Part shown: one piece after another, positions 15,659 to 24,769 of the stretch | Position numbering within the stretch: position 1 is the first letter of the stretch | Layout: each line of letters begins with the position of its first letter | Assembly (NCBI RefSeq): GCF_902143375.2 | Contig: NZ_CABFVA020000034.1 | Coordinates: forward strand, 1 to 40,984 | Direction: 5' to 3' | DNA from: Methylacidimicrobium tartarophylax | GTDB taxonomy: Bacteria > Verrucomicrobiota > Verrucomicrobiia > Methylacidiphilales > Methylacidiphilaceae | Length of the DNA: 40,984 nucleotides | Translations under genes and position numbers: made by a program | Notes under the pieces: generated by a model | The model's database searches: none | Told to the model about the DNA's origin: nothing | The model's input: the letters and a program-made list of their open reading frames with translations, nothing else

Positions 15659-17500
15659 CTAGACATGCACCTTCTCGGCGGGTGCCTTTTCCTCCGCGGT
15701 CGGCTCCCACTGAGGGAGGAAATCCCGCTCAGCCCCTGGGACGCTATACTCGTAGGGACCGCGATAGACCGTGGGAGCCACGGGAAAGTTCCCATGTCCA
15801 AGCGGGGGAGTGGGAGTCGCCCACTCCAGAGTGGTTGCTTGCCACGGATTGTCGGATTTCACCTTCTCTCCGTATTTCGCACTCCAGAAAAAGTTGATGA
15901 TAAACGGAATTTGTGCGAGTGCCAGCAGCCAGGCCGAGATCGACATCACATGGTTGAGCCAAAGGACGTGCTGCGCGTACTGCCAGCCGGCTCCCCCGTC
16001 GTACCAACGCCGGTGCATCCCGTTCATCCCCTGGATCAGCATCGGGAAGAAGATGCCGTTGAAAAAGAGGAGCGTCGGCCAGAAATGGAGCTTCCCAAGG
16101 AAGTCGTTCATCATGCGGCCCGTCACCTTCGGATACCAGTAGTAGATCCCGGCGAAGAGAGCCATGAGCGAGGTCGGCGCCATCATGTAGTGGAAGTGGC
16201 CCACGACATAGTAGGTGTCGTGAAGGACGAGGTCCGAGGAACTCCAGCCGTTCGGAAGCCCGGTCAAGCCGCCGATGGCGAAGAGAGGAAGCCAAGACAA
16301 GGCGAAGAGCATCGGCAGGTTGACGCGGATCGACGCTCCCCAAAGGGAAAGAAGAAACACCGTTCCAATGAGCACCGAGGGAATCGAGATCAGCGTGGTG
16401 AAGATCTGGAAAAAGGTCGTCACGCCTTGGCCCATGCCCGTCATGTACATGTGATGCGCCCAGACGACCATCCCGATCAATCCGATGGCGATCTCGGAGT
16501 AGACGATCGCCCGGTAGCTCCAGAGTGGCCTGCGGGTATTGTTCGTCCAAATCTCCGCAATGATGCCCATGGTGGGGAGGATCTGGACGTAGACCTCGGG
16601 ATGCCCGAGAAACCAGAAGAGATGTTGCCAAAGGAGCGGAGCGCCGCCTCCGCTGACCGCCACCCGCTGTCCTCCAACGATCAGGCCGTCGGGGGAAAAG
16701 AAGCTCGTTCCGGCGAGCCGATCCATGAGCTGCATGACGGCGGCAGACTCGAGCGGCGGAAAGGCCAGGAGCATGAGGAAAGCGGTAACAAGTTCAGACC
16801 AGACGAAGATCGGGAGCCGCATCCAGCCCAGCCCCGGCGCCCGGAGCTGGAAGATGGTCGTGATCATGTTGATGGTCCCCAGCAGCGAACCGGTGATGTT
16901 GAAGGCCATCCCGAGCAGCCAGAGGGTCTGACCGTTGAGAACCGGGTGAAATCCCGGACCGGAGTCGGCAAGATCCGCCAGCGGAGGATAGGAGGTCCAT
17001 CCCGACTTTGCCGCACCTCCCGGCACAAAAAAGCTCGCGACCATAATGACGACACCCACGAAGAAGCACCAGAAGCTCGCCATGTTGAGCCGAGGGAAGG
17101 CCATGTCGGGAGCGCCCAGCTTGAGAGGAACGATGTAGTTGCCGAACCCCGCAAAAAGCGCGGGCACGAGCGCCATGAAGATCATGATGGTCCCATGGAT
17201 CGCCCCGAATGAGTTATACAACTGCGGCGTCATGACTCCGCCCGGAGCCATGTTCGATCCGAAGACCTGCTGCATCAGGTGCGCAAAAATGGGCACGGGC
17301 TTTCCAGGATAGGAGAGCTGCCAGCGCATGAAAATCATGAGGACGAACCCGAAGAGACCCATCAGCAGCGAGGTCACCATGTACTGGATACCGATCACCT
17401 TGTGATCAACGGAGAAGACCCACCGTTTCCACCAGGGCAAAGGCTCCCCGTGCCCATGTTGCCCCGGTTCCACAGGATTTTCGGTCATATGGCTGTCCAT
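15659..17500 (-). CDS. ctaD: Cytochrome c oxidase subunit I, A-type heme-copper oxidase
   Basis: The 613-residue catalytic subunit has about 12 membrane spans. Seen residues are H102 (heme a), CuB ligands H300 in HPEVY with Y304 for the cross-link and H349/H350, H435 (heme a3) and H437 (heme a) in HDTYYVVGHFHY. D-channel residues N121, D132 and N139 plus E302 are present. The K-channel lysine of the usual PTGIKVF segment is replaced by Ile (I378 in PSVLIGTVF). AGAGGG and GGAGG precede ATG 17500. Subunits II and III are not adjacent; only the small membrane protein follows. Terminal quinol or cytochrome c oxidase of the inner membrane. Confidence 0.95.
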   Translation of the reverse strand: MDSHMTENPVEPGQHGHGEPLPWWKRWVFSVDHKVIGIQYMVTSLLMGLFGFVLMIFMRWQLSYPGKPVPIFAHLMQQVFGSNMAPGGVMTPQLYNSFGAIHGTIMIFMALVPALFAGFGNYIVPLKLGAPDMAFPRLNMASFWCFFVGVVIMVASFFVPGGAAKSGWTSYPPLADLADSGPGFHPVLNGQTLWLLGMAFNITGSLLGTINMITTIFQLRAPGLGWMRLPIFVWSELVTAFLMLLAFPPLESAAVMQLMDRLAGTSFFSPDGLIVGGQRVAVSGGGAPLLWQHLFWFLGHPEVYVQILPTMGIIAEIWTNNTRRPLWSYRAIVYSEIAIGLIGMVVWAHHMYMTGMGQGVTTFFQIFTTLISIPSVLIGTVFLLSLWGASIRVNLPMLFALSWLPLFAIGGLTGLPNGWSSSDLVLHDTYYVVGHFHYMMAPTSLMALFAGIYYWYPKVTGRMMNDFLGKLHFWPTLLFFNGIFFPMLIQGMNGMHRRWYDGGAGWQYAQHVLWLNHVMSISAWLLALAQIPFIINFFWSAKYGEKVKSDNPWQATTLEWATPTPPLGHGNFPVAPTVYRGPYEYSVPGAERDFLPQWEPTAEEKAPAEKVHV

Positions 17501-17781
17501 CCCTCTTCCCCCTCCGCTTCCTAAAGATTCGTTGCGCCGGATCGAGGCGCAGCCCGCGGCCGCGCGGCGGACTGTTCCCTTCCCTCTTTTCCCGTACCTG
17601 TATCACGCTAATCCATAGCTGCTCGCAGGACTATCCTGGTGCTCTCCTCGCCGTTCACCCCGAAGAGGCCCGTGCAGATTGCCCGGGGAAGATCGGGATG
17701 GATACCCGCTTCTTGCTCATAAGGCGACGTACCAAAAAGGAACGCTGGGAGGGAACTGCCGCAAACCGCTACCGACGGCTG

Positions 17782-18606
17782 CTATCCGCGGGCGAGAGAC
17801 GTAGGAGAGGCTTCGGTGCCGAGCGGTGGCTGTTTGCCGAACTCGCGCTCGTAGAGCTTGGCATAACGAACGAAAGTCGCCAGAGCGGTGACCGTGGCGA
17901 TGTAGAGACCGGGAAATCCATCCAAAAAGCCTAAGCGGAAGACATACCCACGCAAGAAGCGCCACAGAGGTCGAAGGAGAAGGTCCCTCCATTGAAAGCC
18001 GAGACCCTTGCTTTGCCGCTCTTCGGCAAACGCCGCTGCGAAAGCGGGAATCTTTCGCACATTGTCTTCCACCGTAGGGAAAGAATAGTGGAGCAGCTCT
18101 GCGCGAATTCTTTTCACCCGACCGTCCAGGATGAGCTTGTCATGCTCGCGATTCCCCCCCCAACGCCCACGCTCACGCCGAAAAAGCCGAAGGTTGTAAT
18201 CGGGATACCAATCTCCGTGAGTGATCCAGCGGTTGAGAAACCAGGTCTTGCGGCGGAAGGACGCGCCATCGAACTTTCTCTCGGCTCCGGAAAAGAACTC
18301 TTCGACCGCCTTTCGCATCTCCAGGGAGACTTCCTCATCCGCATCCAGCCCCAGGACCCAGGGCTGGATGGCGAGCCCGAGCGCCACATTCTTCTGATCC
18401 CGACGACAGGTCCAGGCGCGTTCCTCTACGCGGGCTCCAAACTCCCGCGCAATCTGCGGCGTCCGATCGGTGCAATCATTGACGACAACGATGATCTCTT
18501 CCACCCATCCGGCAACGCTTCCGAGGCTTCTTGGCAGGTTCCGCGCCTCATTGCAGGCGATCATCGCCACGGAGATCGGCAGCTTCCGTGTCCGCTCTGT
18601 TTGCAT
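17782..18606 (-). CDS. Family 2 glycosyltransferase, WaaE/KdtX-like
   Basis: A 274-residue GT-A glycosyltransferase. SVAMIACNEARNLPRSLGSV binds the nucleotide sugar, and VLGLDADEEVS is the DxD region. FLNRWITHGDWYPDYNLRLFRR and NREHDKLILDGRVKRI match the WaaE/KdtX lipopolysaccharide core glucosyltransferases. The C terminus has a hydrophobic helix-rich portion (FLRGYVFRLGFLDGFPGLYIA) that may touch the membrane. It follows the deacetylase gene by 21 bases, so the two form a transcript. Likely acts on lipid A-core oligosaccharide at the cytoplasmic membrane face. Confidence 0.88.
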   Translation of the reverse strand: MQTERTRKLPISVAMIACNEARNLPRSLGSVAGWVEEIIVVVNDCTDRTPQIAREFGARVEERAWTCRRDQKNVALGLAIQPWVLGLDADEEVSLEMRKAVEEFFSGAERKFDGASFRRKTWFLNRWITHGDWYPDYNLRLFRRERGRWGGNREHDKLILDGRVKRIRAELLHYSFPTVEDNVRKIPAFAAAFAEERQSKGLGFQWRDLLLRPLWRFLRGYVFRLGFLDGFPGLYIATVTALATFVRYAKLYEREFGKQPPLGTEASPTSLARG

Positions 18607-18627
18607 GCGTTCGCTCGTGCTTCCGAT

Positions 18628-19401
18628 CTAGCCCGGCATGAGGCCGAAGAGGGTTCTTAGCGTGCGGGGAGGGCGGCAGGCCATGATCCGTCGAAGGAGG
18701 AACGGGTCATCCCCTACCTGGTTGATGCCCCGCTCCACCGTGCATGCCGTCCGATAGCCCGCTTCAGCCACAAGATCGCGAATCTGCGGATTCCAATCTC
18801 CATACGGGTAGGAAAAGTGGTCGATGGAACGCCCGAAAAGATCCTCCAGCTTCTTCTTGCCGTCGACGATCTCCCGGCGCGCTTCGGGAAGCGTCAACCG
18901 CACCAGGGACGGATGGCTCAGGGTATGGCCGCCGATTTCCTGACCGGCTTCTATCCATTCTTGGATCTGTGTCCGATCCATCAAGGCCGCCGGCTTTTCC
19001 CCGATTGCAGTATCCCAATCGTTCGAGCCGCCGATTCGATCGGCAATCAAGAAGACGATGGCTCGAAAACCGATCTCGCGCAAAAGGGGGAGCGCTTCCT
19101 CATGAAGACTGGCGTACCCATCGTCGAACGTCAGGCCGACGCGCCGCCGCATCGGCACGGCGGGCTCGATAAATTCCTCGAGGCTCACGGACGTCCAGCC
19201 CGCCGATTTCCATTCGCACAATTGTCTGGCCAAAAGCCAAGTGGGAAGGTAGAGGCCGCGGAAGCGCGTCCCAAACGGAGGAGAGCCAACCTTGTGATAC
19301 ATCAGGATCGGGGCTGCCTCGGCAAAACGTTTCCGATAGGCCCAGAGATTCGTATAAGGAGGAAGCGCGTCCGGCGATGGAAGAGGACGGGATGGGGCCA
19401 T
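18628..19401 (-). CDS. Polysaccharide deacetylase (NodB homology domain)
   Basis: A 257-residue carbohydrate esterase family 4 protein. TFDDGYASLH gives the catalytic Asp-Asp pair and GGHTLSHPSL gives the two zinc-binding histidines. FSYPYGDWNP and ILMYHKVGS are typical of the group found in polysaccharide assembly clusters. There is no signal peptide, so it is cytosolic or uses another route. The start codon at 19401 shares bases with the start of the opposite-strand glycosyltransferase (CATG palindrome, 19399-19402). Probably removes N-acetyl groups from a glycan precursor, judging by its glycosyltransferase neighbours. Confidence 0.88.
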   Translation of the reverse strand: MAPSRPLPSPDALPPYTNLWAYRKRFAEAAPILMYHKVGSPPFGTRFRGLYLPTWLLARQLCEWKSAGWTSVSLEEFIEPAVPMRRRVGLTFDDGYASLHEEALPLLREIGFRAIVFLIADRIGGSNDWDTAIGEKPAALMDRTQIQEWIEAGQEIGGHTLSHPSLVRLTLPEARREIVDGKKKLEDLFGRSIDHFSYPYGDWNPQIRDLVAEAGYRTACTVERGINQVGDDPFLLRRIMACRPPRTLRTLFGLMPG

Positions 19402-20491
19402 GTTCGGAAACACTCTAGATGAAGAAGGTTTCGAATCGCAAATCTCCGCTCTGTTTTGCCAGGATTTCTCCGTGGAGGACGGAGCGGCCGGATGCGAAGC
19501 ACCCGGCACGATTCCGCCGACCGATGGCCCACAGGGTGCCGCGGAGAGGAACCCTCTGGTCTCGATCATCATCGTCACCAGGAATACTCGCGATCTTCTC
19601 CGCGAAGCCATCCGTTCGGTCGAAGCCAGCCGGACCTCTTTTCCAACGGAGTTGGTTCTTGTAGACAACGGATCCACGGACGGCACGGCCGAGGAGATTC
19701 CTCTCGCCTTCCCGAAGGCGGTCTACTTGCGCTCATCCCGCAACCTGGGTTTCGCCGCAGCGGTCGACCGAGCGGCGAAAAGAAGCCGGGGAAAATATCT
19801 GTTGTTGCTGAACAGTGACGCGCGTCTGGAGCCGGACGCGCTCGAACGCGCCGTCCGATGGATGGAAGCAGCTCCCCAATGCGGGGTAGCCGGAGCTCAA
19901 TTACACAACGAGGACGGCAGCCTGCAGAACTCGATCGCCAACTTTCCGAGCCTCTGGACCGAGCTCGGCAATCGGTCGCTCCTCCGCCGTTTCTTTCCTG
20001 CGCGATTCCCCGGGAAGGAACGCTCCGTAGATCATCCGACGGTCGTCGATTCGGTGATCGGGGCCTGCTTCCTCACGCGCGCCGACCTTTGGCAACGGCT
20101 GCACGGAATGGACGAGGGCTTCTTTTTCTTCCTGGAAGAAACGGACTTCTGCTATCGGGCACGGCAGGCCGGTTTTCTCGTCTATCACCTTCCCGACGTT
20201 CACGTCTGGCACGGCCAAGGTCGAAGCGCGGCCGCCTCTCCCGCGGCGGCGCGAATCGAATACTGGCGATCCCGTTATCGCTACTTTGCCCTCCATGCTC
20301 CGCGATCGCACCAGATTTGTCTTCGCATCGCCCTCCCGATCCGCCTCGTCGCCGAGCTGGCCGGCGACCTTTTGATCTTTCCCTTCCAGCGAACTCGACC
20401 CCGCTTCCGGGAGCGGCTCGGTGTCCGCTGGTCTCTCTTGCTCTGGCATTTGGCAGGCAGGCCGGAACGAATGGGGCTCCCTCGTGAGTAA
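19400..20491 (+). CDS. Family 2 glycosyltransferase, rhamnosyltransferase-like
   Basis: A 363-residue GT2 protein. NPLVSIIIVTRNTRDLLREAI opens the GT-A domain at about residue 51. VLVDNGSTDGTAEE, NLGFAAAVDRAAKRSRGKYLLLLNSDARL (DxD region) and GACFLTRADLW follow. MDEGFFFFLEETDFCYRARQAGF is the acceptor-binding ED motif of O-antigen and rhamnan transferases. The first 50 residues match nothing I know, and a GTG at 19472 could be the real start. If ATG 19400 is used, the gene overlaps the start of the deacetylase. It overlaps the next gene by 8 bases. Confidence 0.85.
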   Translation: MFGNTLDEEGFESQISALFCQDFSVEDGAAGCEAPGTIPPTDGPQGAAERNPLVSIIIVTRNTRDLLREAIRSVEASRTSFPTELVLVDNGSTDGTAEEIPLAFPKAVYLRSSRNLGFAAAVDRAAKRSRGKYLLLLNSDARLEPDALERAVRWMEAAPQCGVAGAQLHNEDGSLQNSIANFPSLWTELGNRSLLRRFFPARFPGKERSVDHPTVVDSVIGACFLTRADLWQRLHGMDEGFFFFLEETDFCYRARQAGFLVYHLPDVHVWHGQGRSAAASPAAARIEYWRSRYRYFALHAPRSHQICLRIALPIRLVAELAGDLLIFPFQRTRPRFRERLGVRWSLLLWHLAGRPERMGLPRE

Positions 20492-21626
20492 CGCCATCCT
20501 TCAAGTCGATTCTCTGCTCAGCGGCGGAGGAACAGACGTGCAAGCGATTCTCCTGGCTGTCGGGCTGAAGCGTCTGGGATGCTCGGTCGCCTTGGCCGGG
20601 CCGCCCGGAGGACCTCTGTCGCATGAGGTCGAAAAGCGAGGGATCAAGATTCTTCCCCTCCCACGCGATAAGACGGGTCTCGTGCTCGCTCTTGCGAGAT
20701 GGATCCGTCGCGGCGGCTTCTCTGTCATCCACGCGCATCATGGCCGGGACTATTGGCCCACCATCCTGGCTGCGCGTCTGGCCGGAGGCCGGGCTTCCGC
20801 TCTCCTCACGCGCCACATGGCGAAAAGCCCAAGCTCCTGGCCGAGCCAACGATTTCTCCTGAATGCCTCGAGCGGCATGATTGCGGTATCGCAATTTGTC
20901 TATCGCGTATTGACGGTAGGCGACTATGAGCCGGATTCGACCGAATGGGAGCGCCGCGCCCGCCCGCCGATAAAAGGAGATCTCTCCAAGATCCACATGA
21001 TCCCGCCTGGGATCGAGGTCGAGCGATTCGTACCGAGGGAAGAGACCGGGGAAAGGCTTTCCTGGGGATTTGGACCCGAGCATCGGATCTTTGCCCTGGT
21101 CGGAGGCTGCTCTTTTCCCTATGGCAAAGGGCAAGAGGTCTTTCTGCAAGCTGCCGCCCTCGTGCATGCGCGTCTGCCACAGACCCGCTTCCTCCTCTTG
21201 GGCAGCGGCAACATGCAGGGCTATCTCGCGGAGAAAGTGCGGACCCTGGGACTGCAGGGGAAGGTCCTTCTCCTCCCCCATTGCGACCGAATGCCGGAAT
21301 TCCTGAATGCGATCGACTGCCTGGTGCGGCCCGGCGTAGGAACCGAGGCCCTAGGACTGGCGATCCTGGAGGCATTGGCGTGCGGCAAGCCCGTGATCGC
21401 CGGGGCGATCGACGGGATCCCCGAAGCCTTTGTTTCCGAAGGCTGCGGCAAGCTCTTGGACCAGTCTACGCCTGAAACGCTTGCCTCGGCCATGGAGGAG
21501 ATCGCCCGGCGGGAGTCCCTTGCCCTCGCCGAGCGCCTGGCTCTTCACGAGCAGGTCGCCCAACGGTTTTCGTCCGAAATCCTGGCGGAACGGACCCTCG
21601 CGCTCTACCGCCGGCTTGCCTCTTGA
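20484..21626 (+). CDS. Family 4 glycosyltransferase (GT-B)
   Basis: A 380-residue GT-B retaining glycosyltransferase. The acceptor domain starts VSNAILQVDSLLSGGGTDVQ, and the donor domain has ALVGGCSFPYGKGQEVFLQAA, FLLLGSGN and the E-x7-E type motif EALGLAILEALACGKPVI. GTG 20484 gives a family-like N terminus and overlaps the stop of the GT2 gene (GTGAGTAA), consistent with coupling. An ATG at 20421 further upstream is less likely. With the GT2 gene it probably builds an envelope glycan such as LPS core or O-antigen; sugar and acceptor are unknown. Confidence 0.88.
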   Translation: MSNAILQVDSLLSGGGTDVQAILLAVGLKRLGCSVALAGPPGGPLSHEVEKRGIKILPLPRDKTGLVLALARWIRRGGFSVIHAHHGRDYWPTILAARLAGGRASALLTRHMAKSPSSWPSQRFLLNASSGMIAVSQFVYRVLTVGDYEPDSTEWERRARPPIKGDLSKIHMIPPGIEVERFVPREETGERLSWGFGPEHRIFALVGGCSFPYGKGQEVFLQAAALVHARLPQTRFLLLGSGNMQGYLAEKVRTLGLQGKVLLLPHCDRMPEFLNAIDCLVRPGVGTEALGLAILEALACGKPVIAGAIDGIPEAFVSEGCGKLLDQSTPETLASAMEEIARRESLALAERLALHEQVAQRFSSEILAERTLALYRRLAS

Positions 21627-21663
21627 ACGATTCGACGGGACGGCTTTCCAAAAAAGAGACCGT

Positions 21664-22926
21664 TTACTGGGTAATGGCCTCGTCGGCTAAGAGCCACACG
21701 GTGATCGTCTGATTATGATGACCGATGGTTCCCGCAACCGTCGTGCCGGTTTCCCCGTATGTGGATGCCCCAACGACCGCGACGTGCTCCCCCAATTCTT
21801 CGCGAATCGCCCGCACCTCGTCCGTCCCGGAGCCCAAGCAGAGCGCCTGCTGATGACAAAGAATGCAATTAAAGACGACGACCGCCGCTACTCTTTTCGG
21901 GCTTCCCGCGTCGGCCAGCGCCCGCCGGACTGCCAAGCGAACCGATTCGACACGGCTCGACGCATCCGCCTCCAGCAGGGTCAATCCACTGCCCTTGGGA
22001 ATGGCGGAAAAGAAGACAATGGAGCCGTCCTCCTGAATTAGGGCCGGGCTGCGAACCTGCCAATAGCCTGCCGTAACCTCGATGATCCCCATCGGATTGC
22101 TGCTGAAGCGCTGCTGCGCCTCCCTCCAACTGGAGGCGCCGATCAGCTCCGCATAAACATCGGCCGCCGGACGGTGGTTCAGGGTTTTGACCACCCTGCC
22201 CTCGCTCTCGGTGACGAAGGCTCCCTTGGCGTCCATCGGACGAAAGGCGTTGGCCATGCCGACTCCATTCTTCAGCGTCGTGGCGATGCCCAAAAGAGAG
22301 AGCCCTCCCTTGTCGATCACCCCATCCCCGTGGGCATAGGTTTCCGTGATCCGATCGAGATAGAGTCGGTCGGCTGCCGTCCCTCCCACGACACGGGCCC
22401 CTCGACCCACCGCCCGAGAGATGCCCCGCAAGACGGCTTCCTCCGTTCCTACACTCGAATGGCCGACGAGCAGAGTAAATGGATTGGCTTGCAGCATCTG
22501 CGAAGCGCGCTTGCCGGTAAAGCCGATGTAGAGCAACTCGGGACTGAAATCAGCCCCGTCGAAAGCCTGTCGCGTCAACTCCTGCGCCCTCTCCTCCTCT
22601 TGCCCGTCGATCTTCCCCATCACCACGCAGGGAGCGAGCACATCCCCGCGCTGCTCGATCGCCAGAAGCAGAATTCCCTCCGTAGAAAGGTTCCCCTGCT
22701 CGCCATTGAAATGGCCGGCACAGGACAATCCCCAGGAATGACCGCCCAAGACACTCTGGATTTCCTTGGCAATCTCGCCCTGGTCCAGCGAACTTGCCGC
22801 AAAGAGGAGCGTCAACGTCGGGCTCTGAACTCCCTGTCGCCGCAACTTCTCCAACGCTTCCTGCACGTCCGCCCCGTAGGCCACGGTCGTGCGGACGTAA
22901 CGGGCCGAATCCATTTCCTGGTACAT
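21664..22926 (-). CDS. FIST-domain sensory protein
   Basis: A 420-residue protein with FIST_N (about 35-230) and FIST_C (about 235-400). VLGGHSWGLSCAGHFNGEQG, GKIDGQEEERAQ, VGHSSVGTEEAVLRG, RGARVVGGTAADR and AVVVFNCILCHQQALCLG are the visible motifs; the last carries the conserved Cys-rich ligand-site segment near the end of FIST_C. FIST domains are thought to bind small ligands such as amino acids. No kinase, cyclase or methyl-accepting domain is fused. GAGGAG lies seven bases before the ATG. It is probably a soluble sensor whose partner is encoded elsewhere. Confidence 0.88.
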   Translation of the reverse strand: MYQEMDSARYVRTTVAYGADVQEALEKLRRQGVQSPTLTLLFAASSLDQGEIAKEIQSVLGGHSWGLSCAGHFNGEQGNLSTEGILLLAIEQRGDVLAPCVVMGKIDGQEEERAQELTRQAFDGADFSPELLYIGFTGKRASQMLQANPFTLLVGHSSVGTEEAVLRGISRAVGRGARVVGGTAADRLYLDRITETYAHGDGVIDKGGLSLLGIATTLKNGVGMANAFRPMDAKGAFVTESEGRVVKTLNHRPAADVYAELIGASSWREAQQRFSSNPMGIIEVTAGYWQVRSPALIQEDGSIVFFSAIPKGSGLTLLEADASSRVESVRLAVRRALADAGSPKRVAAVVVFNCILCHQQALCLGSGTDEVRAIREELGEHVAVVGASTYGETGTTVAGTIGHHNQTITVWLLADEAITQ

Positions 22927-23031
22927 TAAGCCACTCCTCGTTATCTCGGTTTGTGTGAAGGGGATGTCCGGTCTCCGGACTCAGGCTCGACCGCTGTCGC
23001 GAAGTAAACTCGATCACCGATCGTTCTTTTC

Positions 23032-23796
23032 CTACGGACCGAGCGCATAGCCCAAGCCTACCACCACGTTGTTGCTCAGCATATGGCCCGCTACGACCTC
23101 ACCGGAAGGATAGGAATATGAAACGGATCCTGTCCACCCAAAGAAGGACTCGAAGCGCAAGGACCAGCGCGCGTCGATATGATAGCGCATGCCGACATCG
23201 ACGAGCAAGACAGGCACAATGGCAACCGAGGATGCCTCGGTCCGACTCTCCGACGTGAGAAAGCCTGCGCCGGCTCCGAACCCGAGAATCGGCTCCCAGG
23301 CTCCCATCCGATAGCCGACCGTGCCAAAAAGGACGGTAAATCCGCCGCTCAGCGCATCGGCACGGCCCCGATCACCGATCTGGGTCGAAATTCTTTGCAC
23401 GTTATAGGCGCCGGTCAACTCGAGGGTGAAGCTGAAGTGGCCCATCTTCCGAGGGTCATACCAGTAGTATCCGCCGGTCGGGGAAAGGATGGTTGTGGCA
23501 TCGTCTTCGGAACGAACCGGAGCCCCGGAAGCAGGGACAAATCCAGAAGAGAAGCGATTCCACTGGGGCCCGACAAATCCAGCGACGAACCACGAGTTTC
23601 CTTGGTCGCCTCGGGATCCCTGCGCGGCTGATTCCTGGGTCAAAATCACTCCTTCCCCTCCCTCTCCGTTCCAACAGAGAGCGCCATTCGCTCCGACCGC
23701 AGAAACAGCAGCCCACAAAAGCAGGCGTTTGCAGAATCTCCCCGACCAATCGAGTAGACGCCCTACGCTCCGCCTTGCGCCGAAAAGACGCTCCAT
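23032..23796 (-). CDS. Outer-membrane beta-barrel protein
   Basis: A 254-residue protein with an Arg-rich n-region and hydrophobic stretch about residues 24-38 (LLLWAAVSAVGANGA). The remainder alternates aromatic and polar residues (GGYYWYDP, FSFTLELTGAYNV, GGFTVLFGTVGYRMG) and ends NVVVGLGYALGP, as barrels do. The final residue is not aromatic, unlike most porins. It resembles OmpA/OmpW-type small barrels but no specific family is recognised. It lies between panB and the FIST gene on the same strand, with gaps of 172 and 105 bp. Confidence 0.7.
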   Translation of the reverse strand: MERLFGARRSVGRLLDWSGRFCKRLLLWAAVSAVGANGALCWNGEGGEGVILTQESAAQGSRGDQGNSWFVAGFVGPQWNRFSSGFVPASGAPVRSEDDATTILSPTGGYYWYDPRKMGHFSFTLELTGAYNVQRISTQIGDRGRADALSGGFTVLFGTVGYRMGAWEPILGFGAGAGFLTSESRTEASSVAIVPVLLVDVGMRYHIDARWSLRFESFFGWTGSVSYSYPSGEVVAGHMLSNNVVVGLGYALGP

Positions 23797-23968
23797 TCTG
23801 CTCTCGTCCGGAGCATTCCGCGGGCCAACGGCGGTTTCCTTCCCGCTTTCGCTCTCCGGCGGGAGCGCCTCCGCGTCCGGATGGCGGACGGAGGCTGTCT
23901 CAAGAAAAGACAGTCGCTCTGCGCTCCGGCAAGGAGCCTGCCACTTGATTCTGTTTCAAAGACCTCTC

Positions 23969-24769
23969 TCAGAGCCGAGAATCCCTTTGGGGGGCCGGCG
24001 ATGCCTTCCCCTGGGTCTCCGCAAGAAAGAGGCGGGCTGCCTCCCGAATCAGTGGGGCAAGATCTGCCTTGGGCTCCGCAAAACGGGGCCGAAACCAGGG
24101 GAAGAGGCCGACCAGGTCGTGAAAAACCAGGATCTGACCGTCGCACGCCGAGCCTGAGCCGATCCCGATCGTAGGAATCCGCAGACACCGGGTAATTTCC
24201 GCCGTCAGCCCCGCATCTGCCGCTTCCACGACGACGCTGAATGCTCCTGCTTCTTCCACCGCACGCGCATCCGCGAGAATCCGTTCCCTCTCCTCCGACT
24301 GACGACCGACCTTGCGGAACCTCCTGCCTGCACTCTGAGGCAGGAGTCCGATGTGGGCCATCACCGCAATTCCGGCTCCGACGAGCGTCCGAATCGCATC
24401 GCTCGCCTCTACTCCTCCCTCAAGCTTCACCGCTTCGGCTCCGGCTTGCACCAGGGCCTTCCCGGTGACGAGGGCTTCGGCCGGAGTCCGATAGGTTCCG
24501 GAAGGAAAATCGGCAATAACCAGAGCCCGCGGCTTCGCCCGCGCCACGGCGGCAAGATGCGGAAGGAACTCCTCGAGCCGAAGGGAGGTGGTGTCCGCAT
24601 AGCCCAAGACAACCATCGCCAGCGAATCCCCGACCAGGAGAATCGGAATCCCCGCTTCATCGAGCAGCCGGGCCGTCGGAAAATCGTAGGCGGTCAGCGC
24701 AGCAATCTTCTGGGCAGCGTCCTTTCTGCTTCGAACCCATTCAGGAGTGATCTTGGATAAGTCGGTCAT
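23969..24769 (-). CDS. panB: 3-methyl-2-oxobutanoate hydroxymethyltransferase
   Basis: First committed enzyme of pantothenate (vitamin B5) synthesis; transfers a hydroxymethyl group from methylene-THF to alpha-ketoisovalerate. The protein has 266 residues. AALTAYDFPTARLLDEAGI, LLVGDSLAMVVLGY, KLEGG, MAHIGLLPQS and GIGSGSACDGQILVFHDLVGLF match the family. A strong AAGGAG lies four bases before the ATG. The folK stop overlaps its start by 29 bases, so the two are on one transcript. Confidence 0.96.
   Translation of the reverse strand: MTDLSKITPEWVRSRKDAAQKIAALTAYDFPTARLLDEAGIPILLVGDSLAMVVLGYADTTSLRLEEFLPHLAAVARAKPRALVIADFPSGTYRTPAEALVTGKALVQAGAEAVKLEGGVEASDAIRTLVGAGIAVMAHIGLLPQSAGRRFRKVGRQSEERERILADARAVEEAGAFSVVVEAADAGLTAEITRCLRIPTIGIGSGSACDGQILVFHDLVGLFPWFRPRFAEPKADLAPLIREAARLFLAETQGKASPAPQRDSRL

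Noticed and set aside
15665-17212. A 515-codon frame opposite the oxidase subunit I gene
   Set aside because: It is Arg/His/Glu-rich shadow sequence with no family features; the minus strand is clearly the oxidase.
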